This document shows, one piece after another, positions 24,373 to 33,398 of a DNA stretch of 64,000 nt. The first letter of the stretch is position 1; each line of letters starts with the position of its first letter. Source of the stretch: Desulfobotulus pelophilus (GTDB lineage: Bacteria; Desulfobacterota; Desulfobacteria; Desulfobacterales; ASO4-4). The stretch spans positions 144,177-208,176 of the forward strand of contig NZ_JAPFPW010000004.1 in the NCBI RefSeq assembly GCF_026155325.1, written 5' to 3'. The notes under the pieces were generated by a model. The model saw only the letters and a list, made by a program, of their open reading frames with translations. It did no database searches and had not been told where the DNA came from. Made by a program: the position numbers and the translations under genes.

Positions 24373-26105
24373 CAAACCAGGATAACCGCTCTAAAGCTGC
24401 TACGGGGTTTCGAGAGAAAGCCGAAGCGATCGCTAAGGAACGGGCCGTCCGGATGCCGGAAGGCAGTGCTGCCATCTCGTCTGAGGAAATCCAGCGGGTG
24501 CTCCACGAACTTCGGGTGCACCAGATTGAGCTGGAGATGCAGAATGAGGAATTGCGTATGGCCCAGGCCCAGATTGAAGCCGGGATGGCCCGTTATTTCG
24601 ATCTGTATGATCTGGCACCGGTGGGCTACTGTACTGTCAGTGAAAAGGGTGTCATCCTGGAGGCCAACCTGACGATGGCCACTTTGCTGGGCGTGACCCG
24701 CAGCCTGCTGGTCACGCAGCCGATATCAAGGTTTATCGTTAAAGACGATCAGGACATCTACTACCTGCATCAGAAACGGATTTTTGAGACAGCCGAACCC
24801 CAGGAATGTGATCTGAGGCTGGTCAAGCCGGGTAGTGCCCTTATCTGGGTTCATTTGTCGGGGATTGTCGCTCAGTCGGTGGAGGGCTTACCCGTCTGCC
24901 GGTTGGTGCTGGGCGACATCACGGGCCGAAAGCTGGCCGAGGAGATAAATGAAAAGCTCGAGTCTCAGCTGATTCAGGTCCAGAAGATGGAGTCGGTGGG
25001 ACGACTGGCTGGTGGTGTTGCCCATGATTTCAACAATATGCTGGGCATCATTTTAGGGTACACGGAACTGGCTCTGGGACGGGTTTTACCAAACGATCCC
25101 CTGCATGCTGATCTGGAAGAAATTTGTAAGGCCGCCCAGCGTTCCGCCGATCTCACCCGCCAGCTGCTGGCCTTTGCCCGCAAACAGATTGTGGCCCCCA
25201 AAATGCTGAATCTGAATGTTACGGTAGAAGGCATCCTGAAAATGCTTCGGCGACTTATTGGTGAAGACATCTGTCTGTCCTGGAATCCCGGTCAGGGTCT
25301 CTGGCAGATAAGAATGGATCCCACGCAGATCGATCAGATACTGGCCAACCTTTGCGTCAACGCACGGGACGCCATCACGGGCATTGGTACGGTTACCGTA
25401 GAGACGCACAACATCATCCTTGATGAGGAATTCTGCGCCGAGCAGGCTGGTTTCACACCGGGCGAGTACGTGATGCTCAAGGTAAGTGATGACGGCTGCG
25501 GTATGGATTCCAAGACTCTCTCTCTCACCTTTGAGCCCTTTTTTACCACCAAGGAAATGGGCAAGGGAACCGGTCTGGGACTGGCTACCGTGTATGGCAT
25601 TGTCAAGCAGAACAATGGTTTTATCAATGTTGACAGCGAACCGGGCCGGGGAACGGCCTTTTATATTTACCTGCCGCGGTACCTGGGTGAGCCCGACCCT
25701 CAACGGGAAAAGGCCCCGGCTGAGGTAATGGTATACGGGCACGAAACCATATTGCTGGTGGAAGACGAACCGGGAATTTTGAAAATGACCCAGACCATTC
25801 TCGAAAGGCAGGGTTACACTGTGCTGGCAACGAGTTCCCCGGCTGAGGCTGTCCGTCTGGCCCGGGAACACTGTGGCCGGATCGACCTTCTATTGACAGA
25901 TGTCGTCATGCCCGAAATTAACGGATGCGACCTGGCCAGGCATCTTCTGGCCATTTGTCCGGGCATCAGATGTCTGTTCATGTCTGGGTATACGGCCAAT
26001 ATCATCGCACACCACGGAGTGCTGGAAGAAAGAGACCATTTCATTCAGAAACCGTTCTCTATTAAGGCTTTGGGGGGAAAGTTACGCGAAATTCTTGATG
26101 CCTGA
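24369..26105 (+). CDS. PAS-containing hybrid histidine kinase
   Basis: 578 residues, translationally coupled to the CheB-CheR protein. An N-terminal helical segment (LHELRVHQIELEMQNEELR) leads into a PAS domain (about 75-190). The HisKA box has H219 (GRLAGGVAHDFNNML), followed by HATPase_c with N (LANLCVNARDAI), GCGMD and GTGLGLATVYG boxes, and a C-terminal receiver with D511 (LLLTDVVMP). No membrane segments are seen, so it is cytosolic. Its receiver ends the protein, which suggests relay to another protein or self-tuning. No dedicated output regulator is adjacent except the LytTR gene 130 bp downstream, which has its own kinase. Confidence 0.92.
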   Translation: MTNQDNRSKAATGFREKAEAIAKERAVRMPEGSAAISSEEIQRVLHELRVHQIELEMQNEELRMAQAQIEAGMARYFDLYDLAPVGYCTVSEKGVILEANLTMATLLGVTRSLLVTQPISRFIVKDDQDIYYLHQKRIFETAEPQECDLRLVKPGSALIWVHLSGIVAQSVEGLPVCRLVLGDITGRKLAEEINEKLESQLIQVQKMESVGRLAGGVAHDFNNMLGIILGYTELALGRVLPNDPLHADLEEICKAAQRSADLTRQLLAFARKQIVAPKMLNLNVTVEGILKMLRRLIGEDICLSWNPGQGLWQIRMDPTQIDQILANLCVNARDAITGIGTVTVETHNIILDEEFCAEQAGFTPGEYVMLKVSDDGCGMDSKTLSLTFEPFFTTKEMGKGTGLGLATVYGIVKQNNGFINVDSEPGRGTAFYIYLPRYLGEPDPQREKAPAEVMVYGHETILLVEDEPGILKMTQTILERQGYTVLATSSPAEAVRLAREHCGRIDLLLTDVVMPEINGCDLARHLLAICPGIRCLFMSGYTANIIAHHGVLEERDHFIQKPFSIKALGGKLREILDA

Positions 26106-26235
26106 CATGTGATGGAATGGAAGCCTGAATGCCAAACTGGCTAAAGTGAGTGGTGGTTTTGGGGCTGTCTTTTGTCTTGACTTGGAACTTCATCTTACAC
26201 TATGCAGCACAGAAGCTGCGTTGTAAGGAGTTTGC

Positions 26236-27057
26236 ATGCCTTTACCCCCCCCTCCATATGAATCTGCAACCGTTATCCGAACCCTTCTAGTGGATGATGA
26301 GCCACCCGCACTGGATGAGCTTGCCTATCTTCTGTCCGCAATCGAGAATGTGGAAATTGTGGGAACCGCCTCCAGCGGTGGAAAAGCGGTGGCTATGATC
26401 CGGGAGATGGAGCCCGATCTGGTTTTTCTGGATATTCAGATGCCGGGTAAGAGTGGTTTTGAAGTGCTGGCGGATATTGTGCAGATGGCCTGTCCGCCGT
26501 TTGTGGTTTTTTCAACGGCCTATGACCAGTATGCCATCCGGGCATTTGAAGAAAACGCTGTGGATTATCTGCTCAAGCCCGTTTCTCTGGATCGTTTGCG
26601 TAAAACAGTGGAGCGTATTTGCCGCCTTCTTGGGGGTAGCAGGGGAGAGCAGGCAAAAAACAGGGAAGACGCCTTTCATCTCCGGACTTTGCTGGCTGTG
26701 GCGGGCATTGGTCCGGAGATTGCGCGGTTCAGCGTGGAGTGTGATGGCCGGAATGTGCTGCTCAACCCACGGGATGTGCTGTTTTTTCAGAGTACGGACA
26801 AACGTGTCCATGCCCATACGGAAGGGGGGGATTTTGCCTGCCCGTCCGATCTTTCTCTTGAAAAAATTGAAGAACGGCTGCAGAGCTTTTTTTTCTTTCG
26901 TGCCAATCGTTCCCAGCTTGTTAATCTGGCCTTTGTCCGCTCCTACGCTCCCTGGTTCAATGGTAAATATGTGGCAACCCTGAGTGACAGCAAAGGAACG
27001 GATATTACCATCAGCAAGGCACGGGTCAGAGCTTTCCGTGCCGCTATTGAACTCTAG
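26236..27057 (+). CDS. LytTR-family response regulator (BtsR/YpdB type)
   Basis: 273 residues. The receiver domain (about 14-130) has D66 (LVFLDIQMPGKSGFEVL), with T and K at STAYDQYAIRAFEEN and DYLLKPVS. The C-terminal LytTR DNA-binding domain is about 165-270 (FFQSTDKRVHAHTEGG, FFRANRSQLVNLAFV). AAGGAG precedes the ATG by 7 bases. A LytS-type kinase follows after 6 bp and a CstA-family transporter after that, the arrangement known for the pyruvate-sensing BtsSR/BtsT and YpdAB/YhjX systems. The likely target is the promoter at 28814-28875. Confidence 0.92.
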   Translation: MPLPPPPYESATVIRTLLVDDEPPALDELAYLLSAIENVEIVGTASSGGKAVAMIREMEPDLVFLDIQMPGKSGFEVLADIVQMACPPFVVFSTAYDQYAIRAFEENAVDYLLKPVSLDRLRKTVERICRLLGGSRGEQAKNREDAFHLRTLLAVAGIGPEIARFSVECDGRNVLLNPRDVLFFQSTDKRVHAHTEGGDFACPSDLSLEKIEERLQSFFFFRANRSQLVNLAFVRSYAPWFNGKYVATLSDSKGTDITISKARVRAFRAAIEL

Positions 27058-27063
27058 GCATCC

Positions 27064-28767
27064 ATGCATACCCTTGAAATCATAGTTACCCTTGCGGAAC
27101 GTTTTGGTCTGATTGTAGGCGGAGCCTTCCTTCTGCTGACCTTTGCTCCGGTTCAGCGCATCGGATTCAGCCCGGTACAGACCCGGCAGAGAACTTTTTT
27201 TCTCATCATTTTTTTCGGTATTTTCGGTATCATCGGTACCTATACGGGGAATCTTGTTTTTCAGTCCGTAGCCAACCTGCGGGCCATGGCTGTGATCACA
27301 GGAGGGCTGTTCGGCGGTCCTCTGGTGGGGCTCGGGGCAGGTCTTGTGGCGGGAGGGCACCGTATTCTGATGGATTTTAATGGTTTCAGTGCATGGCCCT
27401 GCGGTATGTCCACGGTGCTGGAGGGACTGGCAGCGGGATTGATCCGGTACAGGATGGGAAGCCAGGCCATGGACTGGAAGGTGGCGGCTCCCATTGCTCT
27501 GGTGGGCGAGAGCCTTCATATGATGCTGGTACTGGCACTTTCAAGGCCTTTTGCTGAGGCTGTGGAGCTGGTCAAGCTCATTGCCGCTCCCATGATGATG
27601 ATCAATACGCTGGGGGCTGTTCTGTTTGTGGAAGTGATCAATATTTTTATAAGGGACAGGGAACGGCGGGAATCTCTGCAGGCCCAGCAGATTCTGGATA
27701 TTGCCAACCATACGGTCAGTTATCTGCGCTCGGGCTTAAACCTGGAATCCGCCAGAGCAACAGCGGAAATCATCCATAAACGGGCGGGACTGGCTGCGGT
27801 GGCCGTGACCGATACCCGCAATGTTCTGGCCCATGTGGGAGCGGGAAGTGATCATCATCTGGCCGGTCATGCCCTGCGTACCCGTGCCACCAGAAAGGTA
27901 CTGCGAACGGGCCGATCTCTTTTTATCACCTCTGCGGAACGTATTGCCTGCGATCATCCGGGTTGTCCTCTGGAATCAGTCACCATTGTGCCACTGGAAA
28001 AAAGCGGTATTGTGGTGGGCAGCCTTAAATTTTATGGTAATGAGACATGCCCGCTGAACCGAACCATGTTTGAGCTGGCCAAGGGGCTGGGTAACCTTTT
28101 TTCCACCCAGCTGGAGCTCGAAGATATTCAGGTGAAGGAACAGATGCTGGCAAGGGCGGAAATCCGTCGCCTGCAGACCCAGATTAACCCCCATTTTCTG
28201 TTCAACTCCCTGAATACCATTGCTCTTTTTTGCCGGACCAATGGAGAGAAAGCAAGGGAGCTCATTTTGGATCTTGCTTTGTACATGCGTAAAAACCTGA
28301 ATTCCACTCAGGATTTTGTCCCCCTTTCCCATGAACTGGAACAGATTGACTCCTATCTTTCCATTGAACAGGCCCGCTTCGGTGATCGCATTCGCATTAA
28401 AATGGATATTGATTCCCGTTGCCATGATGTTCCCATCCCGCCTCTGCTGATTCAGCCTCTGGTGGAAAATGCCATCCGCCATGGTATTTCGGGGCTGGAA
28501 GAGGGTGGGTGTGTTGCCATTCAGGCTTTTTGTGGCGATGGTCACATGCACATCCGCGTGATTGATGATGGAGTAGGAATGGATGCGGCAACACGGCAGG
28601 ATATCGGTGTGCGCCACCGTATGGAAGGCCAGCGGCAGGGCATAGGCGTCAGAAACTGTGCTAACCGGCTGGAGCAGATATACGGGCCGGACTACAAACC
28701 CGATATCATCAGTGAGCCCGGCAAGGGTACATCCATTCATTTCCGCATACCGGTACCCATCTCCTGA
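27064..28767 (+). CDS. LytS-type sensor histidine kinase (BtsS/YpdA type)
   Basis: 567 residues, starting 6 bp after its response regulator. The N-terminal 5TM-5TMR_LYT sensor (about 1-195) contains the family segment AVITGGLFGGPLVGLGAGLV and AGGHR. A GAF-like domain follows (about 215-350, with C297 and C301 in ACDHPGC), then the His_kinase domain with H377 (QTQINPHFLFNSLNTI) and an HATPase domain (LVENAIRHGIS, IDDGVGM, GIGVRNCANRL). It sits in the inner membrane. By analogy with BtsS/YpdA it probably senses extracellular pyruvate or a similar overflow metabolite; the transporter gene next door supports this. Confidence 0.92.
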   Translation: MHTLEIIVTLAERFGLIVGGAFLLLTFAPVQRIGFSPVQTRQRTFFLIIFFGIFGIIGTYTGNLVFQSVANLRAMAVITGGLFGGPLVGLGAGLVAGGHRILMDFNGFSAWPCGMSTVLEGLAAGLIRYRMGSQAMDWKVAAPIALVGESLHMMLVLALSRPFAEAVELVKLIAAPMMMINTLGAVLFVEVINIFIRDRERRESLQAQQILDIANHTVSYLRSGLNLESARATAEIIHKRAGLAAVAVTDTRNVLAHVGAGSDHHLAGHALRTRATRKVLRTGRSLFITSAERIACDHPGCPLESVTIVPLEKSGIVVGSLKFYGNETCPLNRTMFELAKGLGNLFSTQLELEDIQVKEQMLARAEIRRLQTQINPHFLFNSLNTIALFCRTNGEKARELILDLALYMRKNLNSTQDFVPLSHELEQIDSYLSIEQARFGDRIRIKMDIDSRCHDVPIPPLLIQPLVENAIRHGISGLEEGGCVAIQAFCGDGHMHIRVIDDGVGMDAATRQDIGVRHRMEGQRQGIGVRNCANRLEQIYGPDYKPDIISEPGKGTSIHFRIPVPIS

Positions 28768-28813
28768 TCCCTTTCCCCGAATTCTTCCACTGTTGTTTCT
28801 GTCAAACCAATCA

Positions 28814-28875
28814 GTCGGTTCATCCCGGCAATGGGTCATTTCATCGCTGACGGCAGATGGTCTTCCTTTTATATT
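28814..28875 (+). promoter_or_regulatory. LytTR operator and sigma70-like promoter of the cstA-type gene
   Basis: Two direct repeats, GTCGGTTCATC (28814-28824) and GTCATTTCATC (28835-28845), match at 9 of 11 bases and start exactly 21 bp apart, two helical turns. The published YpdB site is GGCATTTCAT twice with 11 bp between, also a 21-bp phase. Two bases after repeat 2 comes a -35-like CTGACG (28847-28852), a 17-bp spacer, and TATATT (28870-28875). The layout is that of an activator site abutting a weak promoter. Confidence 0.7.
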
Positions 28876-28933
28876 GATACAAAAAGACGCCAACCCGGTT
28901 CTTCCACGGACTTACCATTTAAGGAGGTGTCTT

Positions 28934-30355
28934 ATGCTGTTCTTTTTTGCCTGCGTAGGCCTGCTCATAGCAGGGTATGTCATTTACGGAGCCTTTATTG
29001 ACAGAATTTTTGAGCCAGATCCCCATCGTACCACACCGGCCATTGCCATGCAGGACGGTATTGACTACATGCCCATGCCCCGCTGGAAGCTCATTTTCAT
29101 ACAGGTGCTGGATATTGCCGGTATCGGTCCCATTTTCGGGCCCATTCTCGGGGCACTGTACGGCCCCATTGCCTTGCTATGGGTAGTCATCGGCTGTATT
29201 TTTGCAGGAGCCGTGCATGATTATATGTCCGGTATGCTTTCCGTACGCAACAGGGGCGCCAGTATCCCTGAGGTGGTGGGCGAATATCTGGGGATGTCCG
29301 CACGCCAGGTACTGCGGGTTTTCTCCTTTGTACTGCTCATGCTGGTGGGGGTTGTGTTTGTTCTCAGTCCGGCTACGCTCTTGAACGATCTGACCGGTAT
29401 CAACACCAGCGTTCTTGTGGCCTGCATTTTCGGGTATTATTTTCTGGCAACCATTTTACCCATTGATAAAATTATTGGCAGGATTTACCCTTTTCTCGGC
29501 GCACTGCTTCTGGTCATGACCGTTTCACTGGTTGTGGCACTCATGTTTTCCAGCCATCAGGTTCTCCCTAATCTGGATTTTACGTTTAATACCAGCCCCA
29601 CGAACCAGCCCATCTGGCCGCTTCTGTTCATTACCTTGTCCTGCGGGGCTATTTCCGGTTTTCATTCCACCCAATCTCCCCTTATGGCACGTTGCATGAC
29701 CAATGAGCGTCAGGGACGATCCGTTTTTTACGGAGCCATGGTCATTGAAGGGATTATCGCCCTGATATGGGTGACGCTCGGCCTTTCTTTCTATGAATCG
29801 GCGGAAGCCATGCAGGCAGTGGTTTCCTCTGGCACACCGGCGGCTGTGGTATCTGAAATTTCCCGCAGTCTGCTCGGTCCCATAGGCGGAACCATGGCCA
29901 TTCTGGCCGTCATTGTACTTCCCATAACCAGTGGAGATACGGCATTTCGTTCCACCCGTCTCATAGTGGCGGAAGTTTTTAATATCAGGCAGGGGGCTGT
30001 TTCCAAACGGCTGATGATTGCCCTGCCTCTTTTTGTTCTCGGTTTCATCATCTCCACCCAGGATTTCTCCACCATATGGCGCTATTTCGGTTTTGCCAAC
30101 CAGAGCCTTGCCACCATGGTTCTGTGGGCGGGTGCGGCTTATCTGGCACAGCGTTCCAAACTGCACTGGGTAGCCAGTATTCCGGCTACTTTCATGACGG
30201 CCGTGTGCTGCACTTTCATCATGTATGCAAAGATTGGTTTCAGTCTGGATTACACTCTGGCCGTGATCATGGGGTGCATTCTGGCGGTTCTGGCCCTGGT
30301 GGCCTTCCTTTTTAAATACGGCCGTGGTGAGAAAGCCGTAACGGAAACTCCGTAA
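28934..30355 (+). CDS. CstA-family carbon starvation/pyruvate transporter (short form)
   Basis: Inner-membrane transporter of 473 residues. The ATG at 28934 has an excellent AAGGAGGTG 5-13 bases upstream; the frame stays open further upstream but that part is the regulatory region. CstA hallmarks: YVIYGAFIDRIFEPDPHRTT, GGVDYMP-like AMQDGIDYMPMPRWKL, IAGIGPIFGPILGALYGP and AVHDYMSGMLSVRNRGASIP. Helices follow through to residue 465. It is shorter than E. coli CstA or BtsT (about 700), like other Desulfobacterota forms. Next to a BtsSR-like pair, pyruvate uptake or exchange is the best guess, with peptides as the older alternative. Confidence 0.9.
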   Translation: MLFFFACVGLLIAGYVIYGAFIDRIFEPDPHRTTPAIAMQDGIDYMPMPRWKLIFIQVLDIAGIGPIFGPILGALYGPIALLWVVIGCIFAGAVHDYMSGMLSVRNRGASIPEVVGEYLGMSARQVLRVFSFVLLMLVGVVFVLSPATLLNDLTGINTSVLVACIFGYYFLATILPIDKIIGRIYPFLGALLLVMTVSLVVALMFSSHQVLPNLDFTFNTSPTNQPIWPLLFITLSCGAISGFHSTQSPLMARCMTNERQGRSVFYGAMVIEGIIALIWVTLGLSFYESAEAMQAVVSSGTPAAVVSEISRSLLGPIGGTMAILAVIVLPITSGDTAFRSTRLIVAEVFNIRQGAVSKRLMIALPLFVLGFIISTQDFSTIWRYFGFANQSLATMVLWAGAAYLAQRSKLHWVASIPATFMTAVCCTFIMYAKIGFSLDYTLAVIMGCILAVLALVAFLFKYGRGEKAVTETP

Positions 30356-30396
30356 ATCATGGGGTTGTGCAGTATGGTTTGTATTGTTTGATTCAG

Positions 30397-30425
30397 AAAA
30401 GCCGGGCAGGATCTGTCCGGCTTTT
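30397..30425 (+). terminator. Rho-independent terminator after the cstA-type gene
   Basis: Perfect 9-bp stem AAAAGCCGG / CCGGCTTTT (30397-30405 and 30417-30425) with an 11-nt loop, 42 bp after the stop. Since the stem ends in A and T runs it can act in both directions. Confidence 0.8.
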
Positions 30426-30616
30426 GTCTGTATGGAGTTGGCCGTAGCAGGGCTAAGCCGGCCGTTTGTGGGGTGGTTTGGCCATGGGATGTTTGGGAGA
30501 GAGGTTCTTTCGGGGAAATCTATAGAGTGGTGAGGCCGGTTACTTTCTGGGCAGAGAACATATTGGCAAGGCCTGCTTTCTGCGATTGTTTCATTTCAAC
30601 TTTCGGAGTGATTTGT

Positions 30617-31000
30617 ATGGTGATCAGGAAGGGTTATCTTCTCACGGCATTTTTTGTTTTTCTGATGGAAACAGTCATTTTTTTTGGCTTTGCCCACCAC
30701 GGGTTTATCCGAGGCTTTGTGGGAGATTTTCTGGTTGTTATTTTTTTGTATACTCTGATGAGAAGTGTTGTTGATCTGGGAGCAAAGTTTCTGGCGGCGG
30801 GTGTTCTGTGCTTTGCATTTGTTATTGAAATTTTACAGTATTTTAAATTTGTATACTGGTTGGGCCTGGAGCAGAACAGGCTGGCCCTTATCGTTTTTGG
30901 GACACATTTTGACCCTTGCGATCTCCTTGCCTATACCGCAGGCTGCCTTACGGTTTACCTTGTGGATGAAGCTGTGAGGAGAAAGAAGGGTAGCCTCTGA
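30617..31000 (+). CDS. DUF2809 family membrane protein
   Basis: 127 residues beginning at ATG 30617 (MVIRKGYLLTAFFVF), with GGAG 8-11 bases upstream; the frame runs back to 30473 without a better start. About four hydrophobic helices (LLTAFFVFLMETVIFFGF, FVGDFLVVIFLYTLM, FLAAGVLCFAFVIEILQYF, CDLLAYTAGCLTVYLV). The segment GDFLVVIFLYTLMRS and the following EILQYFKF...DPCDLLAY pattern are those of DUF2809 (YjgA/VanZ-like) proteins. The function is unknown. It stands alone between a terminator and a convergent cyclase gene. Confidence 0.78.
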   Translation: MVIRKGYLLTAFFVFLMETVIFFGFAHHGFIRGFVGDFLVVIFLYTLMRSVVDLGAKFLAAGVLCFAFVIEILQYFKFVYWLGLEQNRLALIVFGTHFDPCDLLAYTAGCLTVYLVDEAVRRKKGSL

Positions 31001-31081
31001 TACGTCCAGTCCCGCCGGAATGTGGTCCCCCTGTCCATTCGGTTTTTTGTCGGTTTTTCTGACGGTGGTTTCTTTGTCTCC

Positions 31082-32683
31082 TCAAGGCAGCCGCGCCGGT
31101 TTCTTCCAGAACTTATAGGCGCTTTTTCCTGAATTTTTGGCGTCATACAGGGCAATATCGGCCCTTTTGAACAACTCCCCGAAGTTTTCGCTGTCATCCA
31201 CATCAATGGCTATGCCGATACTGACAGACACCCGGGTATGGGCAAAATCCCGTAGGATGGTGGTATCGAATCCTGCAAGAAGTTTTTCAGCGTATTGTCG
31301 GGGTATGCCATGATCCTCCACCTCCGGCAGTATGATGGCAAACTCGTCTCCACCCAGACGGAACAGGCTTTTTGCCGGAAAAATTTCTTGCAGCAGGGTG
31401 GAGAAGGCAACCAGTATTCTGTCACCTTCGTCATGACCGAACTGATCATTCACCTCCTTGAAGTTGTCAAGGTCGGCAAGGAGAAGGGCTGTGTTGTGCT
31501 GGCAGGGTGTTTTTCTCATAAAATCCTGCAGGCTGCGACGGTTGTTCAGCTGGGTCAGGTGATCCGTATTGGCATCCATCAGAAGTTTGTTTTTATAGCT
31601 GTATTCAAGGCTGATATCGAGGAAGAGATAAATGTAGCCCGCTAATACGCCAAAAATATCGAGAAGTTTTTCATCATGAATTTTGAGTACCCTGTTTTTG
31701 GAAAGCAGGAGGGTTACTTCTTCTTCCCTCTCAATGATCCATCGTTTGCTCCGGGTGCAGTTCTGGGTTTCATCAATGAAGGAATCAATATTTCTGCCGG
31801 TGAGCTCTCCTAGTTTCAGCAGAAAAATATCGGAAAATTTCTGGTTGACAAGGGTAATATTTTTTTCCTTGTCCGTGACCATTACGGCAAAGGGCAGGCA
31901 TTCAAGAAGAATATTCAATTCGATCATGAGGTTCTGCAGGTCGGTTACATCATGGGCAAATCCAACCGTACCAATCACCTCACCCTCTGAGTCAAAGACC
32001 GGTGACTTGTAGGTTTTAAATTTCCGCAGTTCGTCATGGCATTTCACGGTTTCATCAAACAGGCAGGTTTCTTTTTTATTTAAAACGATTTCTTCTGATT
32101 CCAGGCAAATATATTCGCCTTGTGCATATTCATCCGGCTCAATACCCCAGATATAGTAGTGCCCTCTGCCCTGAATCTGCTCCTTTGTCTTCTCCACCGC
32201 ATGGCAGAAGCTGTTGTTGACCTTGAGGTGGGCTCCCCGGGCATCCTTGAACCAGATGAGATCGGGCAGGCTGTCCATCAGGGTGTCCAGATAGCGCTCC
32301 GTAAGGGAGGCGTCTTCGTGTTTTTTGATTCCCTGAAGAATGTTTGCAAAGGAGGTCTGCACCTTTTTCCCGGCAAAGGGACGAATCCAGATCTGATCGA
32401 GCAGATCATGAACTTCTGCAAGAAGGGGGAGCCTGTCTGTTGTGAAAGAGGCAATGAGAGGCGTTGCGTCGGCCTTTTCCTCATGAATTTTTTGTATCAG
32501 AGCGCTCCCGCAGACAGGGGAGTCCAGTATGATCACAGAACAGGATTTCCAGTTTACTCCGTTTTCATGGGGCTGGCACAGAAACTGATGTGAGAACTGC
32601 TCCCGTGGGCTTACATCCTGCAGGAGGGCTGCAAGCAGCGGGTCGTCGGTAAGGATGAATATTTTCAGTAAGCGGTGGTACAT
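31082..32683 (-). CDS. Diguanylate cyclase with degenerate receiver-like and PAS domains
   Basis: 533 residues from ATG 32683 (MYHRLLKIFIL), with AGGAG 7 bases upstream. Residues 1-125 resemble a receiver fold without a convincing phospho-acceptor set. Two PAS domains follow (LDTLMDSLPDLIWFKDARGA, about 140-260; LNILLECLPFAVMVTDKEK, about 270-370). The GGDEF domain is about 375-530 with the intact motif LFRLGGDEFAIILP and LADLDNFKEVNDQFGHDEGD. The RxxD inhibitory site normally five residues before GGDEF is absent (FPAK instead), so product inhibition may be missing. It makes cyclic di-GMP. Confidence 0.9.
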   Translation of the reverse strand: MYHRLLKIFILTDDPLLAALLQDVSPREQFSHQFLCQPHENGVNWKSCSVIILDSPVCGSALIQKIHEEKADATPLIASFTTDRLPLLAEVHDLLDQIWIRPFAGKKVQTSFANILQGIKKHEDASLTERYLDTLMDSLPDLIWFKDARGAHLKVNNSFCHAVEKTKEQIQGRGHYYIWGIEPDEYAQGEYICLESEEIVLNKKETCLFDETVKCHDELRKFKTYKSPVFDSEGEVIGTVGFAHDVTDLQNLMIELNILLECLPFAVMVTDKEKNITLVNQKFSDIFLLKLGELTGRNIDSFIDETQNCTRSKRWIIEREEEVTLLLSKNRVLKIHDEKLLDIFGVLAGYIYLFLDISLEYSYKNKLLMDANTDHLTQLNNRRSLQDFMRKTPCQHNTALLLADLDNFKEVNDQFGHDEGDRILVAFSTLLQEIFPAKSLFRLGGDEFAIILPEVEDHGIPRQYAEKLLAGFDTTILRDFAHTRVSVSIGIAIDVDDSENFGELFKRADIALYDAKNSGKSAYKFWKKPARLP

Positions 32684-33398
32684 GGCCTGCTCCTGTGGCT
32701 GGTAAGGAAAGGGGGTGCTGTCGCTTCCGTGGCATATCCGGGAAAGAGGGGAAGCGCTCAATGTAATGTGTGGTGTACGTGGCGCGGTGGGGGGGAAAGG
32801 GCCTGGGAACCGATGCTGTCTTTCCTGCAGACTACGGAAGTAGCTCCGTACGTATAGTGCACGTACTGGATGGTAGCATAAAATCGGAAGAATGGGAATA
32901 ATCTGGCATTTTTTATGGATAATCTGTGTAAAATGAAGCATTGTTTAAAAAATATTAGAATAAAAGGATTTCACGCTCTGAAACCTGCTCTCGTTTCTTA
33001 TGATTCAATATGAAATGGAATGGGATGCCTTACCGGAATTGTCCATTCCACAGGGGAAAAGTTTGCCTCCGGATCATATTGTAGCCGACGTAATCTGCCA
33101 ATGGTGGGCTGCTGGTGTAGCATGAGGACCGGTTGCCAGAAGGCATAATAAAGAATGAAAAACAGGAAGAATTGCTTTATGATTAGAATAATTACCGCAT
33201 TGACGAAACTCTGATCAAGCTTTCTCTGGAAGCGGCCGATGTCAGGTACCGCCCACCAGGGAAGAGGATTCTCCTTTTGGGCTAAGAGGCTGGCGGAATC
33301 TCTGGAGTCTCTCGGCCCTTCAGGGAGACTGTATGGCAGAGTGGCCCCATGAACCCGTGCATTCTAGTACGTACCTTGTTTGATTTTAAAGGGGGCAT
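32684..33398. other. Intergenic region, 715 bp, no gene recognised
   Basis: Upstream regions of two divergent cyclase genes. It is AT-rich at 32880-33000. One perfect inverted repeat, TGGAATGG / CCATTCCA (33016-33023 and 33043-33050), could form a hairpin. No c-di-GMP riboswitch signature was found. Short open frames have no start signals. Confidence 0.4.
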
